A stretch of DNA of 64,000 bases from Tenrec ecaudatus (Eukaryota; Chordata; Mammalia; Afrosoricida; Tenrecidae), in the NCBI RefSeq assembly GCF_050624435.1, contig NC_134540.1, positions 106,049,739-106,113,738 of the forward strand, given 5' to 3'. Below the pieces are notes generated by a model. The model did not search any database. It saw only the letters and a program-made list of their open reading frames with translations, and was not told where the DNA came from. Within the stretch, counting starts at the first letter, position 1; every line of letters begins with the position of its first letter. Positions 44,965 through 57,180 of the stretch are shown here, one piece after another. The position numbers and the translations under genes were made by a program.

Positions 44965-46440
44965 CTTGACTTGATTTCTTTTGTTGCTTTGTTTTGCTCT
45001 GTCTTGTTTGTGTGCATATTATTATCTCTGCAGGTCTATCTAGATAAGATAGGCAGGATAAACAAGCTGGAGGAGAAAGCAAGAGGACTGAGGGTTCCCT
45101 GGGGACTTGAGAGAGGGGGAGGCAGAGGAAGGGGGGAGGAAGTGGTGTGAACAAACCCAGAGCCAAAGGAACAGCAAGTGATCTAAAACTGATGGCCAGG
45201 AGGGTGTAGGAGGCCTGGTAAGGCTTGATCAAGGGCAATGTAACCGAGAGGAATTACTGAAACCCAAATGAAGGCTGAACATGATAGTGGGACAAGAGGA
45301 AAGTAAGAGGAAATAGAGGAAAGAACTAGGAGGCAAAGAGCATTTATTTATAGAGGTCTAAATACAGGCATGTACACATGTAAATATATTCATATTTGAA
45401 GATGGGGAAATAGATCTGTGTACATATCTTTATAGGTTTAGTATTAAGGTAGCAGATGGACATTGAGCCTCTACTCAAGTACTCCCTCAATGCAAGAACA
45501 CTTTGTTCTATTAAACTGGCATTCCATGATGCTCACCTTCCCAACATGATCAATGGCTGAAGACAAAGCAGGTGCATAAGCAAATGTGGTGAAGAAGGCT
45601 GATGGAGCCCGGCTATCAAAAGATAGCATCTGGGGTCTTAAAGGCTTGAAAATAAACAAGCGGTCATCTAGCTGAGGAGCAAGAAAGTCCACATGGAAGA
45701 ACACCAGCCTGTGTGTTCTTCCCATGAGGTATCGATGGGATCAGGTATCAGGCATCAAAGAACAAATAATCATATCATTGTGAATGAGGGGCAGTGAGTA
45801 GTGAAGACCCAAAGCCCATCTGTAGGCAATTGAACATCCCTTACAGAAGGGTCTGGGGGCGGGGGCAGGGGCGGGGAGACGGGTCAGTCAGGGTGTAGTA
45901 TAGCACCAAGGAAACATACAACTTTCCTCTAGTTCTTTAATGCTGCCTCCCCCCACTATCTTGATCCCAATTCTACCTTACAAATCTAGCTAGACCAGAG
46001 CATGTACACAGTTACAGATAAGAGCTGGAAACACAGGGAATCCAGGATAGATAAAAACCTCTGAGGACCAATATTGAGAGTAGCCATACTAGGAGGGTAA
46101 AGAGAAAGCAGGGGGAGAAGGGGTGAACCCATCACAATGATCTCCCTATAACTACCTCCCAGGGGTTGGACAACAGAAAAGTGGATAAGGGAAACATTGG
46201 CTTGTGTAAGACATGAAAATTTATAATAGCTATAATAATTTATAAATTATCAAGGGTTCATGAGGGAGGGTGGGTGGGAGAGGGAGGGGGGGAAATGAGC
46301 TGATACCAAGGGTTCAAGTAGAAAGCAAATGCTTTGAAAACGATGATGGCAACAAATGTACAAATATGCTTAATACAATATATGGATTGTGATAAGAGTT
46401 GTATGAGCCCCCCCAAAAATAGTTTTTTAATCTTTTTGAA
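44965..46440 (+). mobile_element. Long L1 3'-UTR-type element
   Basis: Colinear with 25,915-27,435 (TATTATCTCTGCAGGTCTATC, TTAAGGTAGCAGATGGACAT, CTGGGGTCTTAAAGGCTTG, CCACATGGAAGAACACCAGC, the GGGGGCGGGGGCAGGGGC purine block, and the GTACAAATATGCTTAATACA end). The 3' end lacks the usual GATGTATGTATATG segment and finishes in GAGCCCCCCC followed by A-rich DNA. Confidence 0.72.
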
Positions 46441-46583
46441 TACAGCACTTAAATTTTTTTTTAAAGAAGAAGAGACCTTGGTCTAGGACTTCGACACCCA
46501 AGGCACTGTCATTTCTTTCACCTCTCATTTCTGCTTTCCTTGTGAATGGACTTTGAAAAACGCTTCCTCAACTCCATCATGCT

Positions 46584-46587
<4 letters not shown>

Positions 46588-46651
<64 letters not shown>
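46588..46651 (+). repeat. (CA)n microsatellite, about 32 units
   Basis: An uninterrupted AC/CA run of 64 bp, long enough to be polymorphic. Confidence 0.98.
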
Positions 46652-46653
<2 letters not shown>

Positions 46654-46654
46654 C

Positions 46655-47510
46655 CTGTCTAAATGCCCTTTTCCCTTTTATTTCCCGGTTTGCAGTTTCA
46701 TCCAGGAGAGATTCACACAAATGAACCCAGGCCCATTACAAATCACTCTCCGCACCGACTGTGGGTCAGGCTGGTGTTGCTCAGCGTGCACATACCCTGA
46801 CCCGCACCGGGGGTTGTGGGGTGGGGCTCGTTGAAGGGTATCTGAGAACTGGACAGAGGACCGGTGTCCTTGGCGTGGTTCCACAGGAACACTAGGGGTA
46901 TAGGTAGCACCCATTTTTCACCGAGTCCCTTGCAGCGGGGAGATGCCGTCTACTTCATGGTGGAGCCAGTAGGGCGCCCACCCCCATCCCCACTGAGCCC
47001 AGGAGACCGTCCTGCTGCCACTGTCACAGTTTCCAAGGCTCCTTTCTTTATTTCACACTAGGGAGGTGGCCCCTGTTCCTCTGAGTTCCCCACATAACCT
47101 TTGATCTGCATGGGTCACCATGGATTTCCTGAGGTCACTTTCTGGGACAGTTGGAGACAGCTGTCCCAGAAACATCGCCCAGCATAGTGGGTCGCAGTGG
47201 ATCATGGTGTCGGCCTCAGGCCCCTTCGTTCTCTGCAGCACCACCGACAGATGGGCTGTCCCAGTGTCAGGCATCAATGCCACACTTTACCCTCCATAAA
47301 GGTCCCCAGGAAAGCATCCAAGAATCTAGGCCGGCTTTGTCCGGGGTGGGGGGGTCGGTGGTCTTCTCAGGAAGAAACCTCAGTTCTGGCCATCTCCTCA
47401 TGACCTTGGGTCTATGTTCCTCTCAAAGGAGTGAATCCTTTTAATAAACCATCCCGCTATGACTTTGCTCTGTTACATGTAAGGCCACCAGCATTGGTCA
47501 GAGCCAACTT
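46655..47510. other. Intergenic sequence without recognised features
   Basis: No repeat family or exon was recognised. Short frames on both strands (65-97 codons) have no domain. Confidence 0.45.
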
Positions 47511-47514
47511 AACC

Positions 47515-47710
47515 CAAACCAAACTTACTGCCATCAAATCCATGTGGAATCAAAGCAACCCTATAAGGCATCGGAGAACAGCCTCTGTTGAATGTCGTAG
47601 GCTGTGACCCTTTTCTGAAGTAGAAAGCCCCATCTCTCTCCCAAGGAGTGACTGGTGGTTTTGAACTGCTGACCTGGCGGTTTGCAGCTCAATGCGTCTG
47701 GGCTCTTTCA
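47515..47710 (-). repeat. AfroSINE, antisense
   Basis: CTTACTGCCATCAAATCCATG (tail), GAAGTAGAAAGCCCCATCTC and GGTTTTGAACTGCTGACC (B-box region). Confidence 0.87.
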
Positions 47711-47974
47711 GAGTCAACTGGCCAGCAACAAACAAAGCAGTACTGCCCAGCTCGAATTGCTGCCAATGATCCTTCACATGTGAAGGCATAGGCCACCACC
47801 CTGCCCCAAACTGCTCTCGCCAGGTTCTCCAAAGCGTGCCACGTCTCAAAGTCCCACAACCGACTTCCAGGCCTAACCCGATAGGTGGTGCAGGTGTCCA
47901 GCTGCCCAGAGTAGGGTTGGTGCCAGCTGCTGGGCGGGAGAAAGATGTGGCTGGCCGCCATCATAACATTAAGC

Positions 47975-48120
47975 CAAAAGCAAAAACCACAGCTGCTGCC
48001 ATCCAGTGCCTTCCGACTCACAGTGACCCCAAAGGACAGAGAAAGGCCCCTTTGCGTTTCTGAGATGGTGAATCTTTACGGGAACAGAGAGCCTGGTCGT
48101 TCCCCCACAGAGTTGCTGGG
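47975..48120 (-). repeat. AfroSINE, antisense, truncated
   Basis: CTGCCATCCAGTGCCTTCCG, GACTCACAGTGACCCC and GCGTTTCTGAGATGGTGAATC. The head is absent. Confidence 0.8.
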
Positions 48121-48282
48121 CTCTGATCTGAAACGCTCCTTGTACAAAGTCAAGCTCCTCAGTGGGCCCTCCAGCCGCTCCCCCAGAGGCCTCTCTCGTC
48201 CCCCCGATGACACCTCCAGGTGGAAGGAAAGGGGGCTTTAGAAACAGTGGTGGCCCTGTAGTTTCCTAGGGCCAGGTGGCTG

Positions 48283-48415
48283 TCGTTAGGCGCTGTTGGA
48301 CCCATGGTGACCCGCGGTGACCGAGTAGAACTTTCCAAGGCTGCCAGGTCTCTCTCCTGCAGAGTCATAGGTAAGGTAGAGCTGCCAGTCGTTCCGTTAG
48401 CAGCCAAGTACAGGG
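48283..48415 (-). repeat. AfroSINE variant fragment, antisense
   Basis: TTAGGCGCTGTTGGACCCATG, GACCGAGTAGAACTTTCCAAG and CCAGTCGTTCCGTTAGCAGC. It is one of three antisense copies in a row. Confidence 0.65.
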
Positions 48416-48431
48416 CCGGCCACTCAAAATC

Positions 48432-48615
48432 CGAACTCCCTGTCATTGAGTCAATGCCGACTCAGAGCGACCCCATCGCACCAGGTAGACCTGCCCCTGT
48501 GGGTTTCTGAGACTAACTCTTTACAGGAGTAGAAAGCCCTGTCTTTCTCCTACGGAGTGGCTGGCTGCTGGTTTCAAGCTGCTGACCGTATGGTCACTAT
48601 GTCACCCGGGCTTCT
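48432..48615 (-). repeat. AfroSINE, antisense
   Basis: GTCATTGAGTCAATGCCGAC, TCAGAGCGACCCC, GGGTTTCTGAGACTAACTC and GAGTAGAAAGCCCTGTC. Confidence 0.88.
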
Positions 48616-48744
48616 TGAAGGGCCACGTAGTCTGGGAGATTGCTAATCAGCTTCCCAGAGCGCTTTTGATGAGAGACCTATACATTCAAATAGCAGCTGC
48701 GGAATTTACCAATCATGTGATTTTGGCCAGGTGACTCGCCCTCC

Positions 48745-48908
48745 CTAATCATGCTGACTTCAGAACGTTGGGCTGTAACCCACATGGCCGGCAGTTTAAA
48801 AGCACCAGCAGCTCAGAGGGAGAAAAACTCGGCATTCTGCTCCCGTACACAGTTAGTCTCAGAAACCCACAGGGAGCAGGCATTGACTCTTTGGCAGTGA
48901 GTAACTTT
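48745..48908 (+). repeat. AfroSINE, 5' worn
   Basis: ACGTTGGGCTGTAACCCACA, GGCAGTTTAAAAGCACCAGC and GCATTGACTCTTTGGCAGTG. It ends against the A/T-rich start of the antisense L1 element. Confidence 0.82.
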
Positions 48909-49747
48909 TTTTTTAATTAATCATTTTATTGGGAGCTCTTACACATATTCAGTTAGATCAAGCATCATTTTACAACTGCTGCCACCATCAGTTTCAAAGC
49001 ATTTTCTTTCTTCTTGAACTCTCCCTCACCCTACCCCTCAGGAACCCTTATTATTATATTATATATTATTATTATTTGCTGTATCTTACACCATTTACCT
49101 GCAATTCTGTTATTCATTCCCCTCGAGTGGGGTTGTACAGTCACCATTGCTATCAGCTCCCACTTCCCCCCAACCCTCTTCCCTCAGGGAACCATTACTC
49201 CCGTTACTGTTTCTGAAGGGTTATCTATCTTGGCTTTCATGCATTGAATTCATGAGGTAAAACAAAGACCATAAGAGTAAGGGGGGGAAATATTAAATAA
49301 TTAGAGGCTGGTTGAGTGTTTCATTAGTGCTATACCACTCCCTAGACTTATCATCTCTTCCACGTGAGCCTTCTGTGAGGGACTGTCCAATTATCTTACA
49401 GGTGGGTTTTGGGTCTCCACTTTGTCTACGCTCCTTCCCATTAATTTGATTGCTTATTTTTGAACTTATACCTATTCCCATTGGCGCCTCATGATCACAC
49501 AGACTGGTGGGCTTCTTCCATGTGGGCTTTGTTGCTTCCCTGCTAGATGGCTGCTTGTTTAACTTTTAGCCTTTAAGACACTATATCTCTTAATAGCTAG
49601 GCACCATCAGCTTTGCACCCATTTTGTCTTCCGTGATTGTGTCAGGAAGGTGGGTATCATACAGTGTCACATAATTAGAATAAACCATTCTTGTACTGAG
49701 GTAAGTTTTAAGTAGAGGACCAAAGTCCATCTGCTTTCTTGTTGTAC

Positions 49748-49830
<83 letters not shown>

Positions 49831-49950
49831 CACCTATCTTTATATATGTATATATACATATATTTATATGTATATATAATTTTTTACTTTATTCTTTCCT
49901 CCTTCCTCACTATCATGTTTACCCATTATCTACCTCTCAGTAATTTCTCT
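48909..49950 (-). mobile_element. L1 3'-UTR-type element, antisense
   Basis: TCATTTTATTGGGAGCTCTT, CTTCTTGAACTCTCCCTCACC, TATCATCTCTTCCACGTG, CAGACTGGTGGGCTTCTTCC, ATAAACCATTCTTGTACTGAG and AAAGTCCATCTGCTTTCTTG are the reverse of blocks in the + copies at 26 and 45 kb. A GA microsatellite has expanded inside it. Confidence 0.78.
49752..49827 (+). repeat. (GA)n microsatellite, about 38 units
   Basis: An uninterrupted AG/GA run of about 76 bp, followed by a TATATGTATATATACATA stretch. Confidence 0.98.
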
Positions 49951-49999
49951 TGGATACATTTCAATTGATCAAACATAACCAGGAATGGCAGACCCTGTG

Positions 50000-50505
50000 G
50001 CAGTTACATGATCTCCTGTCAACTTGGAAAGAGGTAGAGCTTAGCCTATCAATCAGGTCACAGCCAATATGGCCTCTGTGTGGCCATGGCCTCCTCCTGA
50101 GGATTCTGGGAGCTCGTGTCTTCCCCCTTGGAGGTGGGAAACACACTCTCTGCTTCACATTCCTGTTGACAAGCCACATGGAGCTACATTGAAAGACCCA
50201 GGGCCGTGGAGCTGGAGGAACCACTTGGAGACCTGCACCAGTGCTGAGATGCTTCTACTGCCACTGGGTCCACAAGACTTTCCACCCGCTGGCCTGTGAT
50301 CTTCCACTGCACGTGTTGCATGAGTCTCAAGAGAAATTTATGGACTGGTATCAGACATATGGGATAATGTCGGACTTATGGACTTATCTGGACTGGGCTT
50401 GAATGTTTTCTTAATGTAAAATTACTCTTTGATATAAAGATCTCTCATACACATATGAGTGTCTATGAATTTGATTCTCTCATCAACCCGGACTAACATA
50501 TCCCT
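50000..50505 (+). repeat. LTR-like repeat, second copy
   Basis: Same family as 31,850-32,240: GACAAGCCACATGGAGCTAC, CACCAGTGCTGAGATGCTTC, CAGACATATGGGATAATGTC, GAATGTTTTCTTAATG and ATGAGTGTCTATGAATTTG, ending CCGGACTAACATA. It is slightly longer at its 5' side (AACTTGGAAAGAGGTAGAGC). Confidence 0.55.
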
Positions 50506-50509
50506 CCTC

Positions 50510-51840
50510 ACCGTCAATTTTAGAACCCCTGCTATTCCTTGTCCCTGTCACCATTGGCACAATGAGTAACTTCTGAGGTGGGAGAAACTTGCAGCTTTGG
50601 GCAGGTCCACCTTGCTAAGAGTGGATAGCGAGAGGTTGGCAGCAAGTTTGCTTTTTCAACTTCAGAAATTACAAAATAGTGATACTCTATTTCTGTCTTT
50701 GTTTACTCAGTGAAATACTTGCAATAAGAAAATTTCCCCCTAGCTACTATATGGTTAACTATCAGTATGGTTAAGAATTAATATTGAATTCTTTTTCTTT
50801 CATTTCTAGTTTTCAAAATGATGCCTTAGTTCACTGGCATCCTCCTCCAGGGACCAGTTACATTTCATGTCATTCTGAAACACACCTGCAGTATTGTACT
50901 CTCATTAATGCTCCAATCGCCCCATCTTGGGCCAGTGGCAGCCCCGTTGTCCTGGCCTGAGGGGAGGGGGGGTGTCTTTGGCTGCCTCCCTGCTGTTTGG
51001 TCCAACCAGATGTTTCAGACACATCTTGTCCATTTTCTTCTCCAGGCTTAGAGGGAACCCTAGTTTCTTTTCAACATAAATTCTCTCAAATACATACTCA
51101 CTGCATTGAGCTGGTCACTGGATTTAGGCCTTTTTGGTGGCCAGAATTAGCTATAAAGCAATTCACACCTCGTGAGCTCAAAACGCTGCAGCTGGCTCAA
51201 AGCGAGGATGACAGACACTCACCACCCTCTCTGTCTTTGTCTGCACCCTGCTTGCCACACTGGCAGTCTTGGTTTCCATTGAGCATAGGCAGAGGTGTGG
51301 CCGTACACCTCATGGAGGGAATGCCCGTGTCACGGGGTCACCTCCGTGCCTGGACCTCTGTCACCAGGCCTGCCCCTGTACAGGCTGATGTGCGTGCTGA
51401 GTCATGGGATGTTCGTCCAACCCCATGGCAAACTCTAACCCCCCGCCCACTTCCAGGTCATCCCAGTCATGAAGGCAAAGTCCCGCTGTAAAACAGGGAG
51501 CGGCTTCTGCTGATGCGAAGGTAAACTGCTGAGCAAAGGCAAGGGCATACAGAGTCCCCTCCTGAAACACCTACCTGGGCAGGAGAACTGGTGTACCCTC
51601 TGCCACCACCCCACCCCGGGGTCAGGCCACATACCAGGGCACTCAGAGGGTGCAAATGCCCATTGTGCCCAACCTTCCCCCAGGGCTGCTGCACTCATCT
51701 GGGTGGCAGACACGTTGCTGTGTGACTTTATATTAGATGTCAGCTGGGCAGCAAGTCTTTCCTCAGCCTAGACTAGTAGGTTGTTTCTAAGCAAAGAGGC
51801 CTGGGTGTGCACTCTGCAGGGCCTTTGAAAGCCATCGAAA
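50510..51840. other. Intergenic sequence without recognised features
   Basis: A 164-codon + frame (50,997-51,491) and overlapping minus frames occur in a G+C-rich stretch, but they show no domain and lack splice or promoter context. Confidence 0.45.
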
Positions 51841-51842
51841 TC

Positions 51843-52020
51843 CAGTGGTCCTCAGCTGGGGGTCGTGGAGACTGTTTGGGTGGTCACAACATAGACAGGG
51901 CCGGGGAGGGGGCACCTAGTGGGGAGCAGCCAGGGGTGCTGCTGAACTTCCTTCGAGGCGCAGGCCACTTCACGGGCAAAGAATGATTTACCCTGCAATG
52001 TCAACAGAGCGGAGGCCAAG
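51843..52020 (+). mobile_element. MER5A-like hAT element
   Basis: CAGTGGTCCTCAGCTGGGGG, GACTGTTTGGGTGGTCACAAC, GGCACCTAGTGGGGAGCAGC, GGGTGCTGCTGAAC and AAAGAATGATTTACCC follow MER5A order. Confidence 0.85.
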
Positions 52021-52254
52021 GCGCCCTGACCCAGTCTTTCGGTGGTCAGCATGGTCTGCAGTCCAGCAGCATCAAGCAGAAGAGCCCCTGGGCCCTCACC
52101 CCAAGACCTGCAGAAGCAGGACCTTTAAGATTTTCAGAAGATACATATGCAAACAAAGGTTTGAGAAATATTGCTCCAAGCTATCTACAATCTAATGCCA
52201 AGCAGGGCCTAATACTCTCTCCGGTATCAAAAAAGGTCACTTGGGCACAGTGTT

Positions 52255-52455
52255 CACCAGCAAACCAAACCTCACTGCCATCGAGTCAATTCTGACGTCG
52301 AGCAACCCTGGAAGCAGAGTGGCCCTGCCCCCCGAATGTCTGAGGCTGGACATCTTCACGGGAGCAGAACGCTGTCCACCTTGGCCTGGGGAGCAGCCGG
52401 TGGCTTTGAACTGCTGCCCTTTCGGTTATGCCACCAACAGAAACCTCGTCAAACA
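52255..52455 (-). repeat. AfroSINE, antisense
   Basis: CTCACTGCCATCGAGTCAATT (tail), TCTGAGGCTGGACATCTTC and GGTGGCTTTGAACTGCTGCC (B-box region). Confidence 0.88.
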
Positions 52456-52739
52456 GCCAGCTCCTTAGTCTCTGCAAGATGTTTGTTTAAAGTGATCATT
52501 TCAATCCATGAGTTTCTCTGAATGTAGCATGTCAAGAACCTGCTAAGGCACTGTCTAGAGGGGAACTTGGCAGGAGCACCAATGCGGCACGTGCCTCTTA
52601 GCACCGAGCACAGTGCCCCGAAACTAGACAACGAGTCATGTGTCGGAATGGAGAGAGGGGTTGAGATTGAGGGGGAGACGAGACTGAGCAAGGAAGGACG
52701 AGGAAGACATGAAGGCAAGAGAAGGAGGAACCCAGCCCA

Positions 52740-52890
52740 TAGCTGTCACATCAATTCGGCCTCACAGCGAACCTGGAAGACCGAGTGGAATGGCCCCATA
52801 GTGTCACTGAGGCTGTACTCTTTCCAGACCCAGACACGGTTGGTGGTTCTGAACCATCACCTAACAGCCGAGTGCTTCCCTGTTGTACCG
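52740..52890 (-). repeat. AfroSINE fragment, antisense
   Basis: TTCGGCCTCACAGCGAACC, GTGTCACTGAGGCTGTACTC and GGTGGTTCTGAACCATCACC. Confidence 0.65.
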
Positions 52891-52894
52891 CTAG

Positions 52895-53700
52895 GACGTC
52901 TTAAGGAAAGTTCACCTCCCTCCTTCTCACAAACGCACTCAGGACGCAGATTTTGATGTCCTGGAGAAAGACACTGCCTGAGGGACAGGCCCCCACCAGG
53001 TGTGTTTCCAGCACTCGGAGGGCCCGGCTAATGCAGGGAGTGCTCCAAGTGGGTCATCCCTGCCCCTGCAGTCCCACACGAGCCTCGGACTGATGCCATC
53101 CGCTCGAAGCTGTGATGGTCTCCTTGGGCTCACATGGCACCCCACAGGATAAGCTCCTTGCTGAAGGAAGTGCTCCAGTCTGGTGAGACTCGGGCTTGAC
53201 TCCTGAGCCTGCCTGCCTCTCCATGACCATTCCTTAGCAGAAACCCAGGGCTGGCATTCCAGGTCAGGAAGAGAATGGTCGCCCTGGCGACACCTCCTCC
53301 TGGTGGCCAAAGCGCCTCATCCAAGGGTTTGTGCTGGTCTTGGTGTTCGCCACTGGGCTGAGCTGCGCCAACAGGACAGGAGGCGCACGGGATAGAGGGA
53401 TGTCACTCGACGGGGTTGCTAAAGAGATGATAAGGAATGAATAGAAAGACTTTCCCTTGCTCATCCCAAGTGAAATATGGTTCTACCCATGTTTCATACC
53501 AGCCCATACACAATTTTACACAGATTCCAGGTTACCTAAAGGAGAGCGAGATTAGCAGAAAATGGAAATGGGTGGAGAGAAGGGAGAGCTAAAGATATGC
53601 GTAATACACATACCACATCCATGGTGCGCATGTGCATGTCCATCATGCACATGCAAAGGTGAGCAATGGCTAAAACAAAAGTGCCCGTAATTAATAACGC
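52895..53700. other. Intergenic sequence without recognised features
   Basis: No gene, RNA or repeat family was recognised. Confidence 0.45.
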
Positions 53701-53707
53701 CTGTGTC

Positions 53708-53910
53708 CCTGGCACCACAGTGGGCATGCAGTGGGCTGCGAACTGCAACATCAGCAGTTCCGAACTCCAGTCTGCAAGGAAGAAAGATGGCGTTTCCACC
53801 CGCAAAGAGAGGCAGGCTCAACCCCACAGGGGCAGCCTGCCTGCCCTGTCCTATAGGGCCACTGTGAGTTGGCACTGACTCAACCGCAGGAGTTTGATAT
53901 TTGGTTTGGT
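53708..53910 (+). repeat. AfroSINE
   Basis: TCCCTGGCACCACAGTGGGC, GCAACATCAGCAGTTCCGAAC and GTGAGTTGGCACTGACTCAAC. Confidence 0.85.
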
Positions 53911-54114
53911 GTTTGCCCAGAGGACAGGGCACACATTTTGTCTTTTGTGGACAGTAGAAAAAAGACACTCTGTTTTAGGTAAACAATGAAACAATCGCTG
54001 AAGGGAAACACAGTGCCCAAAGCTGTGGGGACGCTCTGCCCTGCCAACCCTGCAAGAGGGGGATTGTACCTCGTGCCGACCCAGAACTATCACTCCGAAA
54101 GGCGGCGGTTTTCC

Positions 54115-54285
54115 ACAGGAGTCAGCAGTTTATTCGAAGGAGAATCTGGGTTCGAAATCAGCGCCAATAACTCCATGGGGGAAAGACGGACTTTCTACTC
54201 CCATCCACAGTGGCCATCTCGGAAACCCACAGGGGACCCATGAGTCAGCACTGACTCCATGCCAGTGCGTTTGGTTTGGGGTAAT
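54115..54285 (+). repeat. AfroSINE, internally shortened
   Basis: TTCGAAATCAGCGCCAATAAC, ATCTCGGAAACCCACAGGGG and TGAGTCAGCACTGACTCCATG. The tail follows the middle directly. Confidence 0.82.
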
Positions 54286-54289
54286 AAAA

Positions 54290-54845
54290 ACATTGTTAGA
54301 GTTTTTAAAGGTCGTTTGGTGGGAAAGGACATTATGGTTATTCATTAGGTGGGTGGGGTGGGGTACCTGTTTAGGTTATGCAGGGCTATGCCAATTAGGT
54401 GCACATGTCGATTAGGTCCCTTCAAGATGACTGGTGGACAAGACTTATCCTGGGAATGGCACGCTTGAGGAATTGGGTCAGGTTGTTGGTTCATGTTGGG
54501 GGTGGGGGTGGGGCGTGTTATACTCTGCCCATGCTGGGGCTATTGGATCAACTTTTAATTGTCTCCAAACCAGTTCAGTAGTAAAGGACGCTGCTTGTCA
54601 CATGTATGCCATGATTATTATCGTTTGTCTAGGCAGTGGCCAGTTCCCCTCTCACCTGATTAAACTAGTTCAGGGGTGTGTGTCAGGAAAGGAGGGGTGG
54701 AGACTGATTGGTCAGGTCTGCTAACCTGTTTCAATATTAACAAGAGGTTTTCCAATATCAAGACAAAGATGTTCCCATTTGTTTGTCTCCTGGATATAAC
54801 ATGCTTGAGTTTTAGGGTGCAGATCACCTTTCTCAATTAAGCCAA
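54290..54845. other. Unassigned sequence
   Basis: A G-rich stretch (GGGGGTGGGGGTGGGG at 54.50 kb) and a pair of short frames. No family was recognised. Confidence 0.4.
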
Positions 54846-54849
54846 ATAC

Positions 54850-55410
54850 CAAAAGAATTGGATTAAAGTCACAAGGAGGGGCCAGCCATCTCTGCTAACC
54901 AGTGCTGCCAAACTAATGACCAGAGCAGCACATAGGCCCTGCTGCCCAGACATTTCAAATCAAAACAAAAGATAAAGTTAAAGCAAACAAATGCATAATC
55001 AACAAATAGAGTAACACGACAATGCTTCAGAGATGACAACTTCAAATCACACAAGCAACAGGACAAGATGGTTCAAGTGAGTGACCAAATTAAAGAACCA
55101 AAAGGCTTCTCTGAGGAATAAAAGGCAACGGAACCACCTGGTAAGGAATTCAAAAGACTTATATGTAGGGCTCTACAAGAGATCAAGAAAAACATTGACA
55201 AAACTCTAGAAGAATTCAAGAAAAACAATACAAGAACGAAAAGACAAAATAGATAATTAGAAACAATACAAAACCAACAACTAGAAATCCAGAAAAGTAA
55301 CACTAAATTTTCAGAAATAGAGAATGCACTGGAAGGACAAAATGAAACAAATCAATGGAAAATAAACGCAGCAAAATGGAAGCTAAGTCCCTTGATGTTG
55401 ACCTGTAGAG
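54850..55410 (+). mobile_element. Old L1 ORF1-region remnant
   Basis: A-rich sense-strand sequence with GAGATCAAGAAAAACATTG, ACTCTAGAAGAATTCAAG and GAAATAGAGAATGCACTGGA matches the coiled-coil-coding part of L1 ORF1. Stops are frequent. Confidence 0.65.
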
Positions 55411-55439
55411 GATCAAGAGGGGAAACAAAGAGTAAAGAA

Positions 55440-56285
55440 AATCTAAGAATTATACAGTGCACCATCAAGAGAAATAGCATGGGATCGGGATTTGATGCAT
55501 TTAATAAAATCTAACACTCATTCCTGGTTAAAAACAAAAAGCACCAAACTCTCAGCAAATTAGAACTAAAAGGGAAACTCCTGGCCGTAATTAAAGGCAT
55601 ATATACAAACCAATGCCCAGCATGACTTTCAGCACAGAAAGACTGAAAACATTCCTTTTTGGAAAAGCAACCATACAAATTGGCCTGTTGATGCCACTCC
55701 TATTCAGTATGTCATTGGGAGGCTTGCCCAGGACATCTGGCAACAAAGGGAACTTAAAGGCATGCACGTTGGCTATGAATAAATAAGACGATCCCTTTAT
55801 TTGCAGATGATAAGATCCTGTACATAGAAAATCTCAACTAGTCAACCAGAAAGCTATTAGAACTAGTAAAAGGATTCAGAAAGTGACTGGGTACAAGATC
55901 AACGTACAAAAATTATCAAATTCTTTTACATTAACAAAGGCAACTCTGAAAAGGAAGTCAGAAAATAACATAATTTGTAATGGCTACCAAATGGTTAAAA
56001 TACTTAGAAATAAGCCTAACTAAGGATAAAAAAGACTTAAATAATTTTTAAAAACCCTACAAAATATTAACACAAGAAAGGAAGAGAAATATACATATCT
56101 GGAAGACTATACCATGTTCACGCATAAAAAACTTAATATTAAAAATGTCAATATTACCCAAAAGTGATTTATAGCTGTAGATCTCAATCCATATTCCATA
56201 ACATTTCTGTAAAGAGATGGAATCACCAAACTTTAAACAGAAAGGGAAGAGATCACAAATTAAAAAATAAAAGAACTACTATGAA
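55440..56285 (+). mobile_element. Old L1 ORF2 RT remnant
   Basis: AAGCACCAAACTCTCAGCAAA, CCCTTTATTTGCAGATGAT (RT catalytic-box region), AATCTCAACTAGTCAACCAG, GACTGGGTACAAGATCAACG and AATACTTAGAAATAAGCC follow L1 ORF2 order with internal deletions. Confidence 0.85.
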
Positions 56286-56287
56286 TA

Positions 56288-56572
56288 GCCTCCTCCCTGG
56301 GGGGTGGACAGCAGAGAAGAGGGCATGGGGAGACGTTGGATCGTGTAACATGTCAAAATAATAATAATTTATGAATTATGAAGTGTTTATAAGGGAGGGG
56401 GAGGGGTGAAGGAGGGGGAAAATGAGGAGCTGATACCAAGGGCTCAAGTAGAAAGCAAATGCTTTGAGAATGATGATGGCAACAAATGTACATATGTGCT
56501 TGACACAATAGATGGATGTATGGATTGTGATAAGAGTTGTATGAGCTTCCAACAAAAAGATTTTTTTTAAGT
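56288..56572 (+). mobile_element. Younger L1-type 3' tail inserted in old L1
   Basis: CCTCCCTGGGGGGTGGACAG, purine tract, GAGCTGATACCAAGGGCTC and GGATTGTGATAAGAGTTGTA. It interrupts an older L1, whose 3' region resumes at 56,580. Confidence 0.78.
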
Positions 56573-56579
56573 AAATAGG

Positions 56580-57180
56580 AGACCTAATTTTTTATCTCAA
56601 AATCTACTATACAAAGAGGACATTCAGGTGACCAACAAACATATGAAGAAATGCTTCAGATCACTAGCCATTCGTGAGATGCAAATCAAAACAATGATGA
56701 GAGGTCACCTCACGCCCACATCGATAGCAAAGTATTAACAAAAATAGAAAACAACAAAAGCTGGAGAGGGTGTCAGGAGACCAGAGCCCTCACAGTGCCG
56801 TGGGCCTGTTCAACGGGACAGCTGCTCCGGCTGCTTCCACAAGAAGGCGGTCATAGATCTACCATGTGACCTAGCGAGCCTTCCACTCGGAGTATGTCTG
56901 AAAGAAATAGGAGATTTCCCAGGAAGGATATATGCATGCCCATGTTCGTAGCAGCACTGTTCACAATAGCGGATGCACGGACACAGCCTTGATGCCCAAC
57001 AGTAGCAGCACGGATGAGGAAGCCCGCGAACAGACACACGATGCGATTCTACACACGCGATTGGTGAAGCGCCTCGTGACGTGGGAAGACGTGGAGAACA
57101 GTATGCTGACTGAAAGCAGGCAATTACAAAAGGGCAAATATTGGACGAGACCACTGTCGTTGGAATAATCAAGTAAAGGC
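56580..57180 (+). mobile_element. Old L1 3' region
   Basis: GAGGACATTCAGGTGACCAAC, CAAACATATGAAGAAATGCTT, GAGATGCAAATCAAAACAATG and GTAGCAGCACTGTTCACAAT are classical mammalian L1 3'-end phrases. Confidence 0.85.

Noticed and set aside
50997..51491. 164-codon plus-strand frame
   Set aside because: There is no domain or splice context. G+C-rich composition lowers stop frequency.
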